From: Bog-756 sp963812525
GTDB lineage: Bacteria; Actinomycetota; Acidimicrobiia; Acidimicrobiales; RAAP-2
Direction: 5' to 3'
Assembly (NCBI GenBank): GCA_963812525.1
Contig: CAWEVL010000009.1
Location: forward strand, 434,001-498,000
Length of the DNA: 64,000 nt
Shown: piece by piece, positions 37,840-47,074 of the stretch
How positions within the stretch are numbered: the stretch's first letter is position 1
Layout: each line of letters begins with the position of its first letter
The notes under the pieces: model-generated
The model's input: the letters and a program-made list of their open reading frames with translations, nothing else
Databases searched by the model: none
What the model was told of the DNA's origin: nothing
Position numbers and translations under genes: made by a program

Positions 37840-38331
37840 TCAGGAGCGGCTCGGCTGCGGCTGACGGAGCGAGAGGTCGGCGCAGGACTCGCACACCTCG
37901 TCGGGGATGACGCCGGCCCTCATGAGGTAGGCGAAGGCGATGCAGCCGAGACAGATGCCAAAGGCCGACTCGAGGATGGCGGCGCAGGCCAACAGACCGA
38001 CCACCACCCAGGTGGCCGTGGTCAGCCCGAAGCCGAACCACAGCACGAGGGCGGCGCTGGAGAACGCCACGCCGATGCCCTGGGCGAACCGCTTGGGCGG
38101 CCCGGCCACCAACTTCGGACCCCGGGGGAACCGAGGGGCGATGACCCGGGTGGCCAGCTGGCCGAGGGGGCTCAACGTGGGCCCGGACAGGACCCGTGCC
38201 CAGAAGCCGTAGGCGAGCGGCACGAGGATCCACGGCTGTCGGAGGGCGATGGCCACCACGGCCATGACGGCCACGCCGGCGGCCACCGTACGGGCGGCAT
38301 GCTCGTCGACCGGGTTCGGGAAGCTGAACAC
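37840..38331 (-). CDS. DUF4395 family membrane protein
   Basis: A 163-residue integral membrane protein beginning FSFPNPVDEHAAR, the DUF4395 signature. It has hydrophobic segments around residues 15-45 and 85-135 and two CxxC motifs (CLGC within the last membrane region, CESC in the tail). The CxxC pairs suggest a thiol redox role, and family members often neighbour thioredoxin-like proteins. TAAACT (38343-38338, minus strand) places a leaderless start exactly on the GTG at 38331. The gene converges with the phosphatase gene. Confidence 0.85.
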   Translation of the reverse strand: MFSFPNPVDEHAARTVAAGVAVMAVVAIALRQPWILVPLAYGFWARVLSGPTLSPLGQLATRVIAPRFPRGPKLVAGPPKRFAQGIGVAFSSAALVLWFGFGLTTATWVVVGLLACAAILESAFGICLGCIAFAYLMRAGVIPDEVCESCADLSLRQPQPSRS

Positions 38332-38459
38332 CCAGATAGTTTACCGGATCGGTCAGGTTTTGGCGCGGCCACCCCCGTGGATCCGGGGAGGCGCGGCGGA
38401 CGGGTGGCCGGACCAGGGGGCGGTCACGAGACGGTCACCGCCGCCGAGGCGCTCCGCGG

Positions 38460-39239
38460 TCAGGCGGCGGTGACGGCGCCGTGCAGCAGATGCAGCCCGT
38501 CGAGGCCGGGCAGGCGGTCGACCCGGCGGTCGATCCGGTCGGCCATGGCCTGGCCGTCGTTGTCGCCGAACAGGTAGGTGCGGAGGAAGTCGACCTCCCG
38601 GTCGGGCACCACGCCGCTCCCCACCGGAGCCCAGAAGCGCCGGAGGGCCCAGCGGGTGACCTTCTGGGCCGCCCGGCTGTCGCTCAGCCGCGACTTGGCC
38701 TGGGTGGCATAGAAGTCAATGTGGCGACCCTCCTGCTTCATGATGCGCCGGAGCAGTTCGGAGAGCGTCGGGTGGTCGGCCAGCTTGGCCAGTCGGGCGT
38801 AGGCCGCCTGGGTGGTCCACTCGTTGACCGCTCCCCACGTCATGTGCACGGCGGTCAGGTGCGGGGTGATGGCCGAGGCCAGTTGGAAGCTGAGCGGCTT
38901 CCACTTGTCGCTCTTCGGGAGCTTGTTGCGCAGGGCGGCGATCCGCCCGGTGCCGGCGAGCTCGTCATGGGCGGCCAGGATGCGGGCGATGGCCTCGCCG
39001 TGCCAGAACTCCTCGTAGTTCCACAGCGTGAGGAAGGTGGTCACCTCGGGGTCGCGGTGGGCCCGGGTGACCAGGACGTCGCGGAGGTAGCAGACGGTGT
39101 GGTTCTCCACGTCGTGCATGTACCGGAGACAACGGAGCGCTTCGGGGCCCAGAGGCTGCTCCCGGAAGGTGTCGAAGTCGATCTGTTCGAGGTCGAGCTT
39201 CTCGGAGAGGTTCCGGTAGGTGGTGATGTCGAAGGTCAT
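38460..39239 (-). CDS. Ferritin-like diiron protein, acyl-ACP desaturase-like
   Basis: A 259-residue helical protein. Two ExxH motifs, EEFWH (about residues 75-80) and EGRH, with further glutamates in DVENHT and VNEWTT, give a complete two-iron site of the ferritin-like/FA_desaturase_2 type. The family includes soluble acyl-ACP desaturases and oxygenases. The substrate is not evident, but a fatty-acyl role would fit a genome with WS/DGAT and cyclopropane synthase. The ATG at 39239 starts MTFDITTYRNLSEKL. It is divergent from the sigma factor gene, with 235 bp of otherwise featureless sequence between. Confidence 0.75.
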   Translation of the reverse strand: MTFDITTYRNLSEKLDLEQIDFDTFREQPLGPEALRCLRYMHDVENHTVCYLRDVLVTRAHRDPEVTTFLTLWNYEEFWHGEAIARILAAHDELAGTGRIAALRNKLPKSDKWKPLSFQLASAITPHLTAVHMTWGAVNEWTTQAAYARLAKLADHPTLSELLRRIMKQEGRHIDFYATQAKSRLSDSRAAQKVTRWALRRFWAPVGSGVVPDREVDFLRTYLFGDNDGQAMADRIDRRVDRLPGLDGLHLLHGAVTAA

Positions 39240-39462
39240 GCTCACTATTCGTCGCCGGGCCGGGCCGGGATGACCTCGGACCGTCCGGGGCGCGGGCTGC
39301 CGCCCGAGGGCGCCGGTCCCCCGGGATGCCGACTTGGTGGACGGGCGGGGAGCACTCCGGTGGGTGTGTGGCCGTCCCCGCCCGCCGGCTCTGATCCTCC
39401 CTGGCCACGGCCCCGGAGCGGTGGCCGACCCTTGGTCATCCGGTCGCGGTGGCCGCTCCGAA

Positions 39463-39468
39463 TACAGT
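39463..39468 (+). promoter_or_regulatory. -10 element giving a leaderless sigma factor transcript
   Basis: TACAGT predicts a start at 39475, exactly the second of two adjacent GTG codons at the front of the sigma gene, so that one is taken as the start. Confidence 0.5.
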
Positions 39469-39474
39469 TTCGTG

Positions 39475-40056
39475 GTGGTCGACCTACAGCAGGCGAGCGA
39501 CGCCAATCTGGTGGTCGCCGTCGGTCGTTGGCATGAACAGGCGTTGGCCGAGGTCTACCGGCGTCACGGTGGCGCCGTCCACGCCCTGTCGAGGCGCATA
39601 CTTCGCAGTGACCCGCCCGCCGAGGAGATCACCCAGGAGGTCTTCTTGGACCTGTGGAACCATCCCGAGAGGTTCGACGCCCAACGGGGCACCCTTCGCT
39701 CCTTCCTCCTTGCCCGCACCCACGGCAAGTCGGTGGACTATGTGCGCTCGGAGACGTCACGACGCAACCGCGAGGAGAAGACGTCCCGCGAGACGGCCAC
39801 TGCCGGGTACGACATCGACAGGGAGGTGTGGGACATGGCGGTGGCCGAGCAGGTGCAGGAGGCGCTGGGCGAGCTTCCCGACGAGCTCCGCCAACCCATC
39901 GAGCTGGCCTACTTCGGAGGCCACACCTACCGTGAGGTGGCCCGTATGCTGCAGGAGCCGGAGGGCACCGTGAAGAGCCGCATCCGTTCCGGACTGGGCA
40001 GGCTGCGCATCGGCCTGGCCGAGCGCGGGGTACGGCCGGCGGGAGCAGAGCAGTGA
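39475..40056 (+). CDS. ECF sigma factor (SigK/SigL-like)
   Basis: A 193-residue ECF sigma factor. Region 2 has ALAEVYRRHGGAVHALSRRIL and AEEITQEVFLDLWNHPERFD. Region 4 has LPDELRQPIELAYFGGHTYREVA and a recognition helix PEGTVKSRIRSGLGRLR. It directs RNA polymerase to a stress or envelope regulon. The stop overlaps the GTG of a zinc-binding anti-sigma factor, the standard ECF/anti-sigma arrangement. GTG at 39472 is an alternative start one codon earlier. Confidence 0.93.
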   Translation: MVDLQQASDANLVVAVGRWHEQALAEVYRRHGGAVHALSRRILRSDPPAEEITQEVFLDLWNHPERFDAQRGTLRSFLLARTHGKSVDYVRSETSRRNREEKTSRETATAGYDIDREVWDMAVAEQVQEALGELPDELRQPIELAYFGGHTYREVARMLQEPEGTVKSRIRSGLGRLRIGLAERGVRPAGAEQ

Positions 40057-40913
40057 GCGAGGACCTCTCCGTGCCCGAGCACCGCGAGATCCAAGAGCTG
40101 CTGGGTGTCTATGCCCTGGACGCCCTGGATCCCGAGACGGCGGCCATGGTCGAACGGCACCTCGACGAGTGCGTGAAGTGCTCGATCGAGGTGGCCCAGC
40201 ATCACGAGGTGGCCGGCCTGCTGGCCAACTCCGGCGGCGAATCCCCGGCCGGGTTGTGGGACGGGATCGCCACCCAGCTCGACGGTTCGGTCCCGCCCTC
40301 GTGGGAGCGACTGGCCTCGCGCCTCGAGTCCGGCGGGGGACGGCCCGACCGGCCGGTCGGCCGAGCCGGGGCCGACGGCTTGGCCGACGGCGAGGCCGAC
40401 GCCACGGTGGTACCCATCACCATGGCCCGACGGAGCCGGTGGGTCGCGCGGGGGGCGTCCCTGGTGGCAGCGGCCGCCGTCATCGTCGCCCTGGTACTGG
40501 GGGCCCAGGTCAACCATCTCCACCACCAGGTGAGCGCGCTGCAGGCCCACCCACTGCTCTCCGCGGCCGAGCAGTCGGCCCTCCAACTGCCGTCGACCAG
40601 GCAGGTGCAGCTCACGGGGACGACCGGCGCGCCGAACCCGGGCCGGGTCACCGTGGTGCTGACCGCGGCCGGCACCGGCTTCGTCAGGGTCGACCAGCTC
40701 CGCGCGCTGCCGTCGAACAAGACCTACCAGTTGTGGGGCGTGATCGGCGGGAAGACCATCTCACTGGGCCTGCTCGGTCCCGACCCGGCCGTCGTCCCCT
40801 TCAGCGTGGCCGGTGACGGCTCGGTCCAGGCCTTCGCCATCACCGCCGAGGAGGCCGGCGGCGTGGTCCAGAGCACCAACCAGCCGGTCGTGGCCGGCGA
40901 GGTGAACGCCTGA
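40053..40913 (+). CDS. Membrane anti-sigma factor with zinc-binding ZAS domain (RskA family)
   Basis: A 286-residue protein. The N-terminal anti-sigma domain has HREIQELLGVYALDALDPE and HLDECVKC (His-x3-Cys-x2-Cys zinc site). One membrane span (ASLVAAAAVIVALVLGAQV) lies near residue 140. The outer part is an RskA C-terminal domain with NKTYQLWGVIGGKTISLG. It should hold the preceding sigma factor inactive until regulated proteolysis or redox change releases it. The start overlaps the sigma stop (GTGA). Confidence 0.92.
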   Translation: MSEDLSVPEHREIQELLGVYALDALDPETAAMVERHLDECVKCSIEVAQHHEVAGLLANSGGESPAGLWDGIATQLDGSVPPSWERLASRLESGGGRPDRPVGRAGADGLADGEADATVVPITMARRSRWVARGASLVAAAAVIVALVLGAQVNHLHHQVSALQAHPLLSAAEQSALQLPSTRQVQLTGTTGAPNPGRVTVVLTAAGTGFVRVDQLRALPSNKTYQLWGVIGGKTISLGLLGPDPAVVPFSVAGDGSVQAFAITAEEAGGVVQSTNQPVVAGEVNA

Positions 40914-41039
40914 CGGGTGGCCGTTCGTCCGGTGGGCCCGAGGCGGGCTGGCACCCCGTCCGGTGGCCGGCGCGGTCCGGGAGGGCCGGCGCGGGCGGCA
41001 TGCCCACCTGGGTGGTGCCGACCAGGCAGCGGCGACGGG

Positions 41040-41744
41040 TCAGATGCGGTGGACCTGGCGCAGCCCAGCCCAGGCGAAGTCGGCCAGTCGGGTAGCGAGG
41101 CGGATGGCCTCGGCGTCCCGATCGGCATCCGGGGCCAGGGCCCCCCTCGGGTTCGACTCGGCGTCGGTCCCTCCTCGGCGCGCGTCCAACCAGTGCCGGC
41201 TGGCGCCTTCGGCCATGCCCACCACGGCGTGGGCGAGCAACAGCCGGTGCTCGGGGTCGAGACCGGCGTCGATGAGGGAGCCGATGGCCTGGGCCAGGGT
41301 CTCCTCCACGCGTCGCAGCGCCTCGCCGAGCTCGGGGTCGTCGGGCGCGTCGCGGCCGTAGAGGAGTCGGAAGGCCTGCTCGTTGCCCAGCATGAGCTCG
41401 AAGTAGGCGGCGAACCCCACCTCGACCTGTTGGCGGGGTCCCTGGGCGTCGGCGGTGGCCTTCACGATGTCGGTGACCAGCTCGCGGGAGAACACGTCCA
41501 TCAGCTCGAGATAGAGCGCCCGCTTCGACTCGAAGTGCTGGTACACCAGCGGTTTGGTCACACCCGCGGCCTCGGCGATGTCGTCCATGGTCGTGGCGGC
41601 GTACCCGTGCTCGGCGAACAGCGCCAGGGCGACATCGAACAGCTGCCGACGGCGGGCATCGGCGGTGAGGCGCCGCCCCCCGGCCGCGGTGGTCCGTCCG
41701 ACGCGGCCGGCCGCGTCGGGTTCCGGGATCAGTGCGTCGGCCAT
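41040..41744 (-). CDS. TetR-family transcriptional regulator
   Basis: A 234-residue repressor. The N-terminal helix-turn-helix (about residues 33-80) reads RRQLFDVALALFAEHGYAATTMDDIAEAAGVTKPLVYQHFESKRALY. The C-terminal ligand-binding part is helical and not diagnostic. On the minus strand TACGCT (41757-41752) puts the transcript start one base before the ATG at 41744. The ligand and targets are unknown; the neighbouring glycosyltransferase is on the same strand upstream. Confidence 0.92.
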   Translation of the reverse strand: MADALIPEPDAAGRVGRTTAAGGRRLTADARRRQLFDVALALFAEHGYAATTMDDIAEAAGVTKPLVYQHFESKRALYLELMDVFSRELVTDIVKATADAQGPRQQVEVGFAAYFELMLGNEQAFRLLYGRDAPDDPELGEALRRVEETLAQAIGSLIDAGLDPEHRLLLAHAVVGMAEGASRHWLDARRGGTDAESNPRGALAPDADRDAEAIRLATRLADFAWAGLRQVHRI

Positions 41745-41821
41745 GACCACAAGCGTAGCCGGGGGCCGGAATCGGACTCCGATGTGGCCGGCCCGACCAA
41801 CGGGCCCCGACCGTCCTCACC

Positions 41822-43042
41822 TCACCAGGGTGGCAGCACCGCGGCCAGCCGGTCGGGCAGGTCCCGAAGCGAGAAGTGGGCCGCCGCCACGGCCTGGTTC
41901 CGGTCCAGCAGGCCGAGATCCGGTGCCCCCAGCCACGCGGTCAGGCGGTCGGTCTCGCCGAGGCCGAACCAGTCGAACCCGAAGGCGGCCAGTTCCGCGG
42001 CGACCGGGTAGGGCCCGATGGCCAGGGGCCGGCGGTGGACGACCGACTCGATGGTCGGATTGCCGAACCCCTCCCAGGTGGAGGGGAGGGCCACCAGGTC
42101 ACAGGCGGCGTAGGCCTGACCGACCGGTACCGGACCACCCTCCCCCGGTGAACCCAGCAGCACCGGGCATCGGGCCGAAGCCACCAGGGCGTCGAGTCGG
42201 CCGCCGTAGCCGTCCTCGGCCGGTCCCAGCAACCAGTAGGTGGCACCCAGTCGGGTGGCCAGCTCGAGGCCTCCGGCCACGTTCTTGCGGGGCAGGGCTC
42301 GGGTCGGCTGGAGGACCAGGGTGTGGTCCCGGTCGACGCCCAGTCGGCGGCGGACGCGCTCCCGTCCGCCGTCACCGGCACCGTCCCCGGCGCCGTCGCC
42401 GGAGCGGGTCGGACCCGCTCCGGCCTCCCCGATGGCGAAGGCGTTGTAGACGGTGGCGGCGCTCAGCCCGCGGTTGGCCAGCTGGTGCCTGCTCAGCCGG
42501 TTGATGGTGACGTGTCGCCACCGGGGGTCGGTGGGGGGCCGGGGGTGGTGGACGTAGGCGGGCCGCTGCCAGGGGAGGTCGTGATGGTGGAGGACGGCGG
42601 GTCGGCCGGCCAGGGAGGCCGCCACCGCGGCGGCCGCGCCGGGGTTGAGGGGGAGCGAGCACAGGTTCTCCACCACCACCAGGTCGGCCCGGGCCAGCGC
42701 CCCGGCCAGCTCGCCGGTCGTCGGCGGCTCGGGGGCCCCGATGGCCAGGCCGGGCAGCAGGTGGTCGACCGGACCGTGGCCGGCCACGGTGTAGGTGTCG
42801 AACCCCAAACGGGTCAGGGCGCCCCGCCACTTGGCCGCTTCGACGGCCACGCCGTCGGAGCCGCCGAGGCGGAAGGAGAGGAGGGCGGCGGTGGGAATGG
42901 CGTCACCGTAGTGGTCTCCCCCGAAGGCGGACAGGACGGCCCGGTGGAGCCGAAGGAGCCCGGAACCACGGCCCTCTCCGGAGGTCGGGCGCCGGGGGGC
43001 GAGCCGGAGCGCCACCGCCCTGCCCCTGACCCCCGGCCGCAC
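41822..43042 (-). CDS. Glycosyltransferase, GT4-like
   Basis: About 400 residues with a GT-B fold. The N-terminal domain begins LLSFRLGGSDGVAVEAAKW. The C-terminal domain has LQPTRALPRKNVAGGLELA and the donor-binding STWEGFGNPTIESV (E-x7-E). It transfers a sugar from an activated donor to an unidentified acceptor, perhaps a cell-surface glycan, which would fit the nearby GDP-mannose dehydratase gene. The GTG at 43042 gives a ~50-residue N-terminal extension with no conservation, so the real start is probably nearer 42900. A short Gly-Asp-Ala repeat lies mid-protein. Confidence 0.78.
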   Translation of the reverse strand: MRPGVRGRAVALRLAPRRPTSGEGRGSGLLRLHRAVLSAFGGDHYGDAIPTAALLSFRLGGSDGVAVEAAKWRGALTRLGFDTYTVAGHGPVDHLLPGLAIGAPEPPTTGELAGALARADLVVVENLCSLPLNPGAAAAVAASLAGRPAVLHHHDLPWQRPAYVHHPRPPTDPRWRHVTINRLSRHQLANRGLSAATVYNAFAIGEAGAGPTRSGDGAGDGAGDGGRERVRRRLGVDRDHTLVLQPTRALPRKNVAGGLELATRLGATYWLLGPAEDGYGGRLDALVASARCPVLLGSPGEGGPVPVGQAYAACDLVALPSTWEGFGNPTIESVVHRRPLAIGPYPVAAELAAFGFDWFGLGETDRLTAWLGAPDLGLLDRNQAVAAAHFSLRDLPDRLAAVLPPW

Positions 43043-43074
43043 CCGGGGACGGGACAGTGACGCGCCGGTCGGGA

Positions 43075-43080
43075 TAGCGT
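43075..43080 (+). promoter_or_regulatory. -10 element of a leaderless enoyl-CoA hydratase transcript
   Basis: TAGCGT predicts a start at 43087, the first base of the GTG start codon. Confidence 0.45.
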
Positions 43081-43086
43081 CGTCCG

Positions 43087-43941
43087 GTGCCCGCTCCTGC
43101 CGCCTCCGAGCCGACCTCCGCCGTCACCGAGGACCTACTGGTCGACCAGGAGGGGCCGGTGCTGACCCTGACGATCAACCGCCCGGCCCGGCGCAACGCA
43201 ATGACCTGGGACGTCATCTCCGGCCTCCGAGAGGGGGTGGCGCGGGCCAAGGTCGACCCCACCGTCCGGGTGGTGGTCCTGGCCGGGGCGGGCGACCAGG
43301 CCTTCTGCGCCGGGGCCGACCTGTCGGGCATGGTGCCGCGGGACCCCGGGGCCGTGACCGACGAGTACGCCCAACACCACCTGGCCCGGGGCTGGCTGGC
43401 CGAGCTGTTCGAGGAGCTCTGGGCCCTGGGCAAGCCCACCATCGCCCGGGTGCAGGGGTGGGCCATGGCCGGCGGGTTCGGGCTGGCCCTGGCCTGCGAC
43501 ATGGTCATCGCCTCGGACGAGGCCCGCTTCGGGGCGCCGGAGCTCAACGTGGGCCTGTGGCCCTACATGGTCACCGTGCCCATGCTCCGGTCCATGCCCC
43601 CCAAGAAGGCCCTCGAACTGTGCCTGACCAGCCGGGTCGTCGGGGCCGAGGAGGCCGACCGGATCGGCTTCGTCACCCGGGTGGTGGCCCCGGAGGTCCT
43701 GGACACCGCGGTGGCCGAGCTGGCGGCGGTCCTGGCCTCCAAGCCGCCGGGCGTGATGAGGATGGGACGCGAATCGTTCTACGCTGTACTGGACTCGGCG
43801 GCGAGCGAGGCCCTGCCCTATCTCCACGCCATGCTCACGGTGACCAGCCAGACCGCCGAGGCGGCGGAAGGAATCGCCGCATTCACCGAGAAGCGGCCGC
43901 CGGCCTGGCAGGCGGCACCCGACGACACCGACCCGAACTGA
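43087..43941 (+). CDS. Enoyl-CoA hydratase/isomerase family protein
   Basis: A 284-residue crotonase-fold protein. NRPARRNAM, then FCAGADLSG (oxyanion hole) and GWAMAGGFGLALACDMVIASDEARFGAPE are standard. The second glutamate position is in FGAPELNVGLWP. It hydrates or isomerises an enoyl-CoA in a fatty-acid or related pathway; the substrate is not determinable. The GTG at 43087 coincides with the predicted leaderless start. gmd follows after 18 bp. Confidence 0.9.
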   Translation: MPAPAASEPTSAVTEDLLVDQEGPVLTLTINRPARRNAMTWDVISGLREGVARAKVDPTVRVVVLAGAGDQAFCAGADLSGMVPRDPGAVTDEYAQHHLARGWLAELFEELWALGKPTIARVQGWAMAGGFGLALACDMVIASDEARFGAPELNVGLWPYMVTVPMLRSMPPKKALELCLTSRVVGAEEADRIGFVTRVVAPEVLDTAVAELAAVLASKPPGVMRMGRESFYAVLDSAASEALPYLHAMLTVTSQTAEAAEGIAAFTEKRPPAWQAAPDDTDPN

Positions 43942-43959
43942 CATCGAGGAGCCCACCGC

Positions 43960-44931
43960 ATGGCGAAACGAGCACTGATCACCGGCATCACCGGCCAGGA
44001 CGGCTCCTACCTGGCCGAGTTCCTGCTCGACCAGGGCTACGAGGTCATCGGCATGGTCCGTCGATCCAGCACCCTCAACTTCGAGCGCATCGCCCACATC
44101 CAGGACCGTCTCACCCTGGTGGCCGGTGACCTGCTCGACGAGGTGTCCATGATCAACATCCTGCGGGACAGCCACCCCACCGAGGTCTACAACCTGGCCG
44201 CCCAGTCGTTCGTGCAGACGTCGTGGAACCAGCCGGTGCTGACCGGTGAGACCACCGCCCTCGGGGTGACCCGGGTGCTGGACGCCATCCGCATCGTGGA
44301 CCCCGGGATCAGGTTCTACCAGGCCAGCTCGTCGGAGATGTTCGGAAAGGTGTTGGAGGTCCCGCAGCGGGAGTCGACGCCCTTCTATCCCCGCAGCCCG
44401 TACGGGGTGGCCAAGGTCTACGGCCACTGGATCACCGTCAACTACCGCGAGAGCTACGACCTCCATGCCTCGTCGGGCATCCTGTTCAACCACGAGTCAC
44501 CCCGGCGGGGTCTCGAGTTCGTCACCCGCAAGGTCACCCACGGAGTGGCCCGGATCAAGGCCGGGATCGACGAGAAGCTGGCCCTCGGCAACCTCGACGC
44601 CCAGCGCGACTGGGGCTTCGCCGCCGACTACGTCCGGGCCATGTGGCTCATGCTGCAGCAGGACCGGCCCGACGACTATGTGGTGGCCACCGGCGAGACC
44701 CATTCGGTCAAGGAGCTGGTCGAGCTGTCCTTCGCCGCCGTCGACCTCGACTGGGAGAGCCATGTGTTCATCGACGAGCGCTTCCTCCGCCCGGCCGAGG
44801 TGGACCTGCTGGTGGGGGACCCGGCCAAGGCTGAGTCGACGCTCGGTTGGCGTCGCGACGTCAACTTCCCGACCCTGGTCCAGATGATGGTGGAGGCCGA
44901 CCTGGCGCTGGTGAAGAGCCAGCTGGTCTAG
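43960..44931 (+). CDS. gmd: GDP-mannose 4,6-dehydratase
   Basis: A 323-residue extended SDR. It has ITGITGQDGSYLAEFLLDQGYEV, the Gmd-specific VRRSSTLNFERI, the catalytic SSSEMFG and YGVAKVYGHW (Tyr-x3-Lys), and GNLDAQRDWGFAADYV. It converts GDP-mannose to GDP-4-keto-6-deoxymannose, the precursor of GDP-fucose or GDP-rhamnose for surface glycans. The ATG at 43960 has GAGGAG 8 nt upstream. ccdA starts 6 bp after its stop. Confidence 0.93.
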   Translation: MAKRALITGITGQDGSYLAEFLLDQGYEVIGMVRRSSTLNFERIAHIQDRLTLVAGDLLDEVSMINILRDSHPTEVYNLAAQSFVQTSWNQPVLTGETTALGVTRVLDAIRIVDPGIRFYQASSSEMFGKVLEVPQRESTPFYPRSPYGVAKVYGHWITVNYRESYDLHASSGILFNHESPRRGLEFVTRKVTHGVARIKAGIDEKLALGNLDAQRDWGFAADYVRAMWLMLQQDRPDDYVVATGETHSVKELVELSFAAVDLDWESHVFIDERFLRPAEVDLLVGDPAKAESTLGWRRDVNFPTLVQMMVEADLALVKSQLV

Positions 44932-44937
44932 CCGCCC

Positions 44938-46020
44938 ATGCTCGATCCGGCCGCCGTCCACGCCGACCCGCTCGGCCTGCTGGTGGCGTTTGGTGCCGGC
45001 ATGCTGTCCTTCCTCTCGCCGTGCGTGCTGCCCCTGGTGCCTGCGTACCTGTCGATGGTCTCCGGCCTGTCGGCGGCCGAGCTGAGCGCCCTCCAGGACG
45101 GGCCCCGGACGCCTGCCGCTCCGGTGCCGGTGGGGGCCGGTGCCGGCGCCGGTGGTGCGGGTGGTGCCGGCGGTGCCGGCGGTGCCGGTGGTGGCATTGG
45201 TGCCGGTGCGGCCGGGGCCGGGGCCGCCCGGGCGGGGTCGGGGGGTGAAGCGGTGGTGGCCCGACCGGACGGGCCGGCGGGCGTGGCGTCCCTCGACCGC
45301 TCGTCCGGCGTCACGTTGTCCGGTACCGCTTCGTCCGACCTGGACCCGTCCGACCTGGACCCGTCCGACCTGGACGGGGGGATCCGCCCCGCCGATCTGC
45401 GCCGGGAGCGCAGCCGTCTCCTCCGGGGCATCCTGGCCTTCATCGCCGGGTTCACGGTCGTCTTCACCATCCTCGGGGCCTCGGCTTCGGCCATCGGCCG
45501 CCTCTTCCTCACCCACCAGCGGACACTCGAGACGGTGTCGGGCATCCTGATCGTGGTGTTCGGCGCCGTGCTGGTGGCCATGGCCGCCGGAGTGCGGCTG
45601 CCGGTGGCCCTGGTCGGGGAGAAGCGCTTCGCCGTTCGGCCCTCGGTGCTCGGGGTGTGGGCCCCGCCCATCATGGGCATGGCGTTCGCCTTCGCGTGGA
45701 CCCCGTGCATCGGACCGGTACTGGCCAGCGTGCTGGCCCTGGCCGCCGGGACCGGCGGTTCGGCCGCCGGGGGGATCGCCCTCCTCCTCGCCTACTCGCT
45801 GGGCCTCGGGGTACCGTTCCTCCTCTCCGGACTGGCCTTCGGCCGGATGACCGACGTGCTGGCCCGGGTCCGCGGCCGGCTGCGTTGGGTCGACCTGGTG
45901 GGGGGCACCATCCTGGTGGCCTTCGGGATCCTGCTGCTGACCGGACACGTCGACGTCGTCTCCGCCCACATCTCCGGTTGGCTCCATGACCTGCATCTCG
46001 ACCGGCTCTCGGTGAGCTGA
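44938..46020 (+). CDS. ccdA: CcdA-type cytochrome c biogenesis membrane protein with low-complexity insert
   Basis: A 360-residue membrane protein of the DsbD/CcdA family, which carries electrons across the membrane to keep apocytochrome and TlpA/CcmG thiols reduced. The redox cysteines are in FLSPCVLPLVPAYLSMVSG (first span) and WTPCIGPVL. Between them about 95 residues are inserted that are rich in Gly/Ala and contain three DPSDL-like repeats; typical CcdA is about 240 residues. The insert would lie in the loop after the first span. It is the first gene of the ccm cluster. Confidence 0.88.
   Translation: MLDPAAVHADPLGLLVAFGAGMLSFLSPCVLPLVPAYLSMVSGLSAAELSALQDGPRTPAAPVPVGAGAGAGGAGGAGGAGGAGGGIGAGAAGAGAARAGSGGEAVVARPDGPAGVASLDRSSGVTLSGTASSDLDPSDLDPSDLDGGIRPADLRRERSRLLRGILAFIAGFTVVFTILGASASAIGRLFLTHQRTLETVSGILIVVFGAVLVAMAAGVRLPVALVGEKRFAVRPSVLGVWAPPIMGMAFAFAWTPCIGPVLASVLALAAGTGGSAAGGIALLLAYSLGLGVPFLLSGLAFGRMTDVLARVRGRLRWVDLVGGTILVAFGILLLTGHVDVVSAHISGWLHDLHLDRLSVS
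45331..45375 (+). repeat. Three tandem 15-bp repeats inside ccdA
   Basis: The unit (C/T)CGTCCGACCTGGAC occurs three times head to tail and encodes repeated DPSDL-like residues in the low-complexity loop of CcdA. Confidence 0.8.
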
Positions 46021-46080
46021 GCCGTCCACACCGCCGCCGGGGGCGTGCCCCGGCGGGCCGCCGCCGGCCGCCGCCAGGCG

Positions 46081-46179
46081 GGTCGGGTTGCCGGTCGGGT
46101 TGCCCGGTCCGGCGTTGCCGGTCGGGTTGCCGGTCGGGTTGCCGGTCGGGTTGCCGGTCGGGTTGCCGGTCGGGTTGCC
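46081..46179. repeat. 12-bp tandem repeat array (minisatellite) between ccdA and ccmA
   Basis: GGTCGGGTTGCC occurs seven times, with one 15-bp variant unit (46105-46119) after the second copy. It fills half of the 213-bp gap between ccdA and ccmA. Two 11-bp direct repeats (GCCTGGCTCCC) follow at 46180-46201. No coding frame through it is conserved. Confidence 0.85.
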
Positions 46180-46233
46180 GCCTGGCTCCCGCCTGGCTCC
46201 CGGGAGCCCACCCCCGTACCATGGAGGGCGGCC

Positions 46234-47059
46234 ATGGCCCCCTCCGCCCCTCCCCACCCGGCAGTTTTCCTGCACGACGCCGTCGCGCTGTCGGGCCGGT
46301 TCCCCCTGCTCGCCGGGGTGGACCTCGAGGTGTCGGTGGGGGAGACGGTGCTGGTCGACGGGCCCAACGGGGCCGGCAAGACCAGCCTGCTCCGGGTCTG
46401 CGCCGGCCTGGTGCCCCTGGCCTCGGGGGAGGCCGTCGTGCTGGGCCTCGACCCCGTCCGCCACCGGAACCAGGTGCGTCGACGCGTCGGGCTCCTGTCC
46501 CACGCCTCCCATCTCTACGACGACCTGACCGTCCGGGAGAACGTGCGGTTCGCGGTCCGGGCCTCCGGAGCAGACACCGACCGCATCGGGGGGGCGTGCG
46601 AGCGGTGGGGGCTGTCCGGTCGCCTGCTCAAGACCCGCGCCTCCAAGCTCTCGGCCGGCCAGCGCCGGCGGGTGGCCTTGGCCGTGCTTGACGGCGCGTT
46701 GGCCGGAGCTCTGGCTGCTGGACGAGCCGCATGCCGGACTGGACGCCTCCGCCCGGGACAGCCTCGACCAGCTGGTCGCCGAGGCCGGGGCCTCCGGCGT
46801 CACCGTGATCATCGCCTCGCATGAACTGGGGTTCGTCGAGTGCCTGGCCGACCGGGCCGTGACCGTCACCGGAGGCCGGGTGACCGGCTACCGGTCCCTC
46901 GGCGTCGGTCCTGTGGTCGGCGTCGGTCCCGGCGCCTCGGACGGACCGGGCGGTCCCACGGCCACCCCCGGGTCGGGGGTGGCCGGTGCGGCCAGCGCCC
47001 CGGCGCGGCGAGCGAGGTCGGTGATCCCCCGGTCGCCCCCGACCCGGTCGCCACCGTGA
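46234..47059 (+). CDS. ccmA: CcmA-like heme exporter ATP-binding protein, frameshifted
   Basis: An ABC ATPase of about 275 residues. Walker A is GPNGAGKT, the signature LSAGQRRRVALAVL and Walker B LWLLDEP, with the CcmA-type GLLSHASHLYDDLTVRENVRF. One extra base near 46694 (AVL continues as TARWPELWLLDEPHAGLD) breaks the frame between the signature and Walker B. The C-terminal ~60 residues after VTGGRVTGYRS are a non-conserved extension. With CcmB and CcmC it forms the complex that releases holo-CcmE. The ATG at 46234 has GGAGGG 7 nt upstream. Confidence 0.8.
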
Positions 47060-47074
47060 CCGGGGAGGTGGCCC

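Noticed and set aside
46045..46233. Repeat-rich N-terminal extension of CcmA (RVAG repeats)
   Set aside because: ATG 46234 has a good ribosome site and starts at the conserved domain; the upstream frame is the tandem array.
44497..46869. Long minus-strand frame with GNPT repeats
   Set aside because: It is antisense to gmd, ccdA and ccmA, and the repeats are just the translated 12-bp array.
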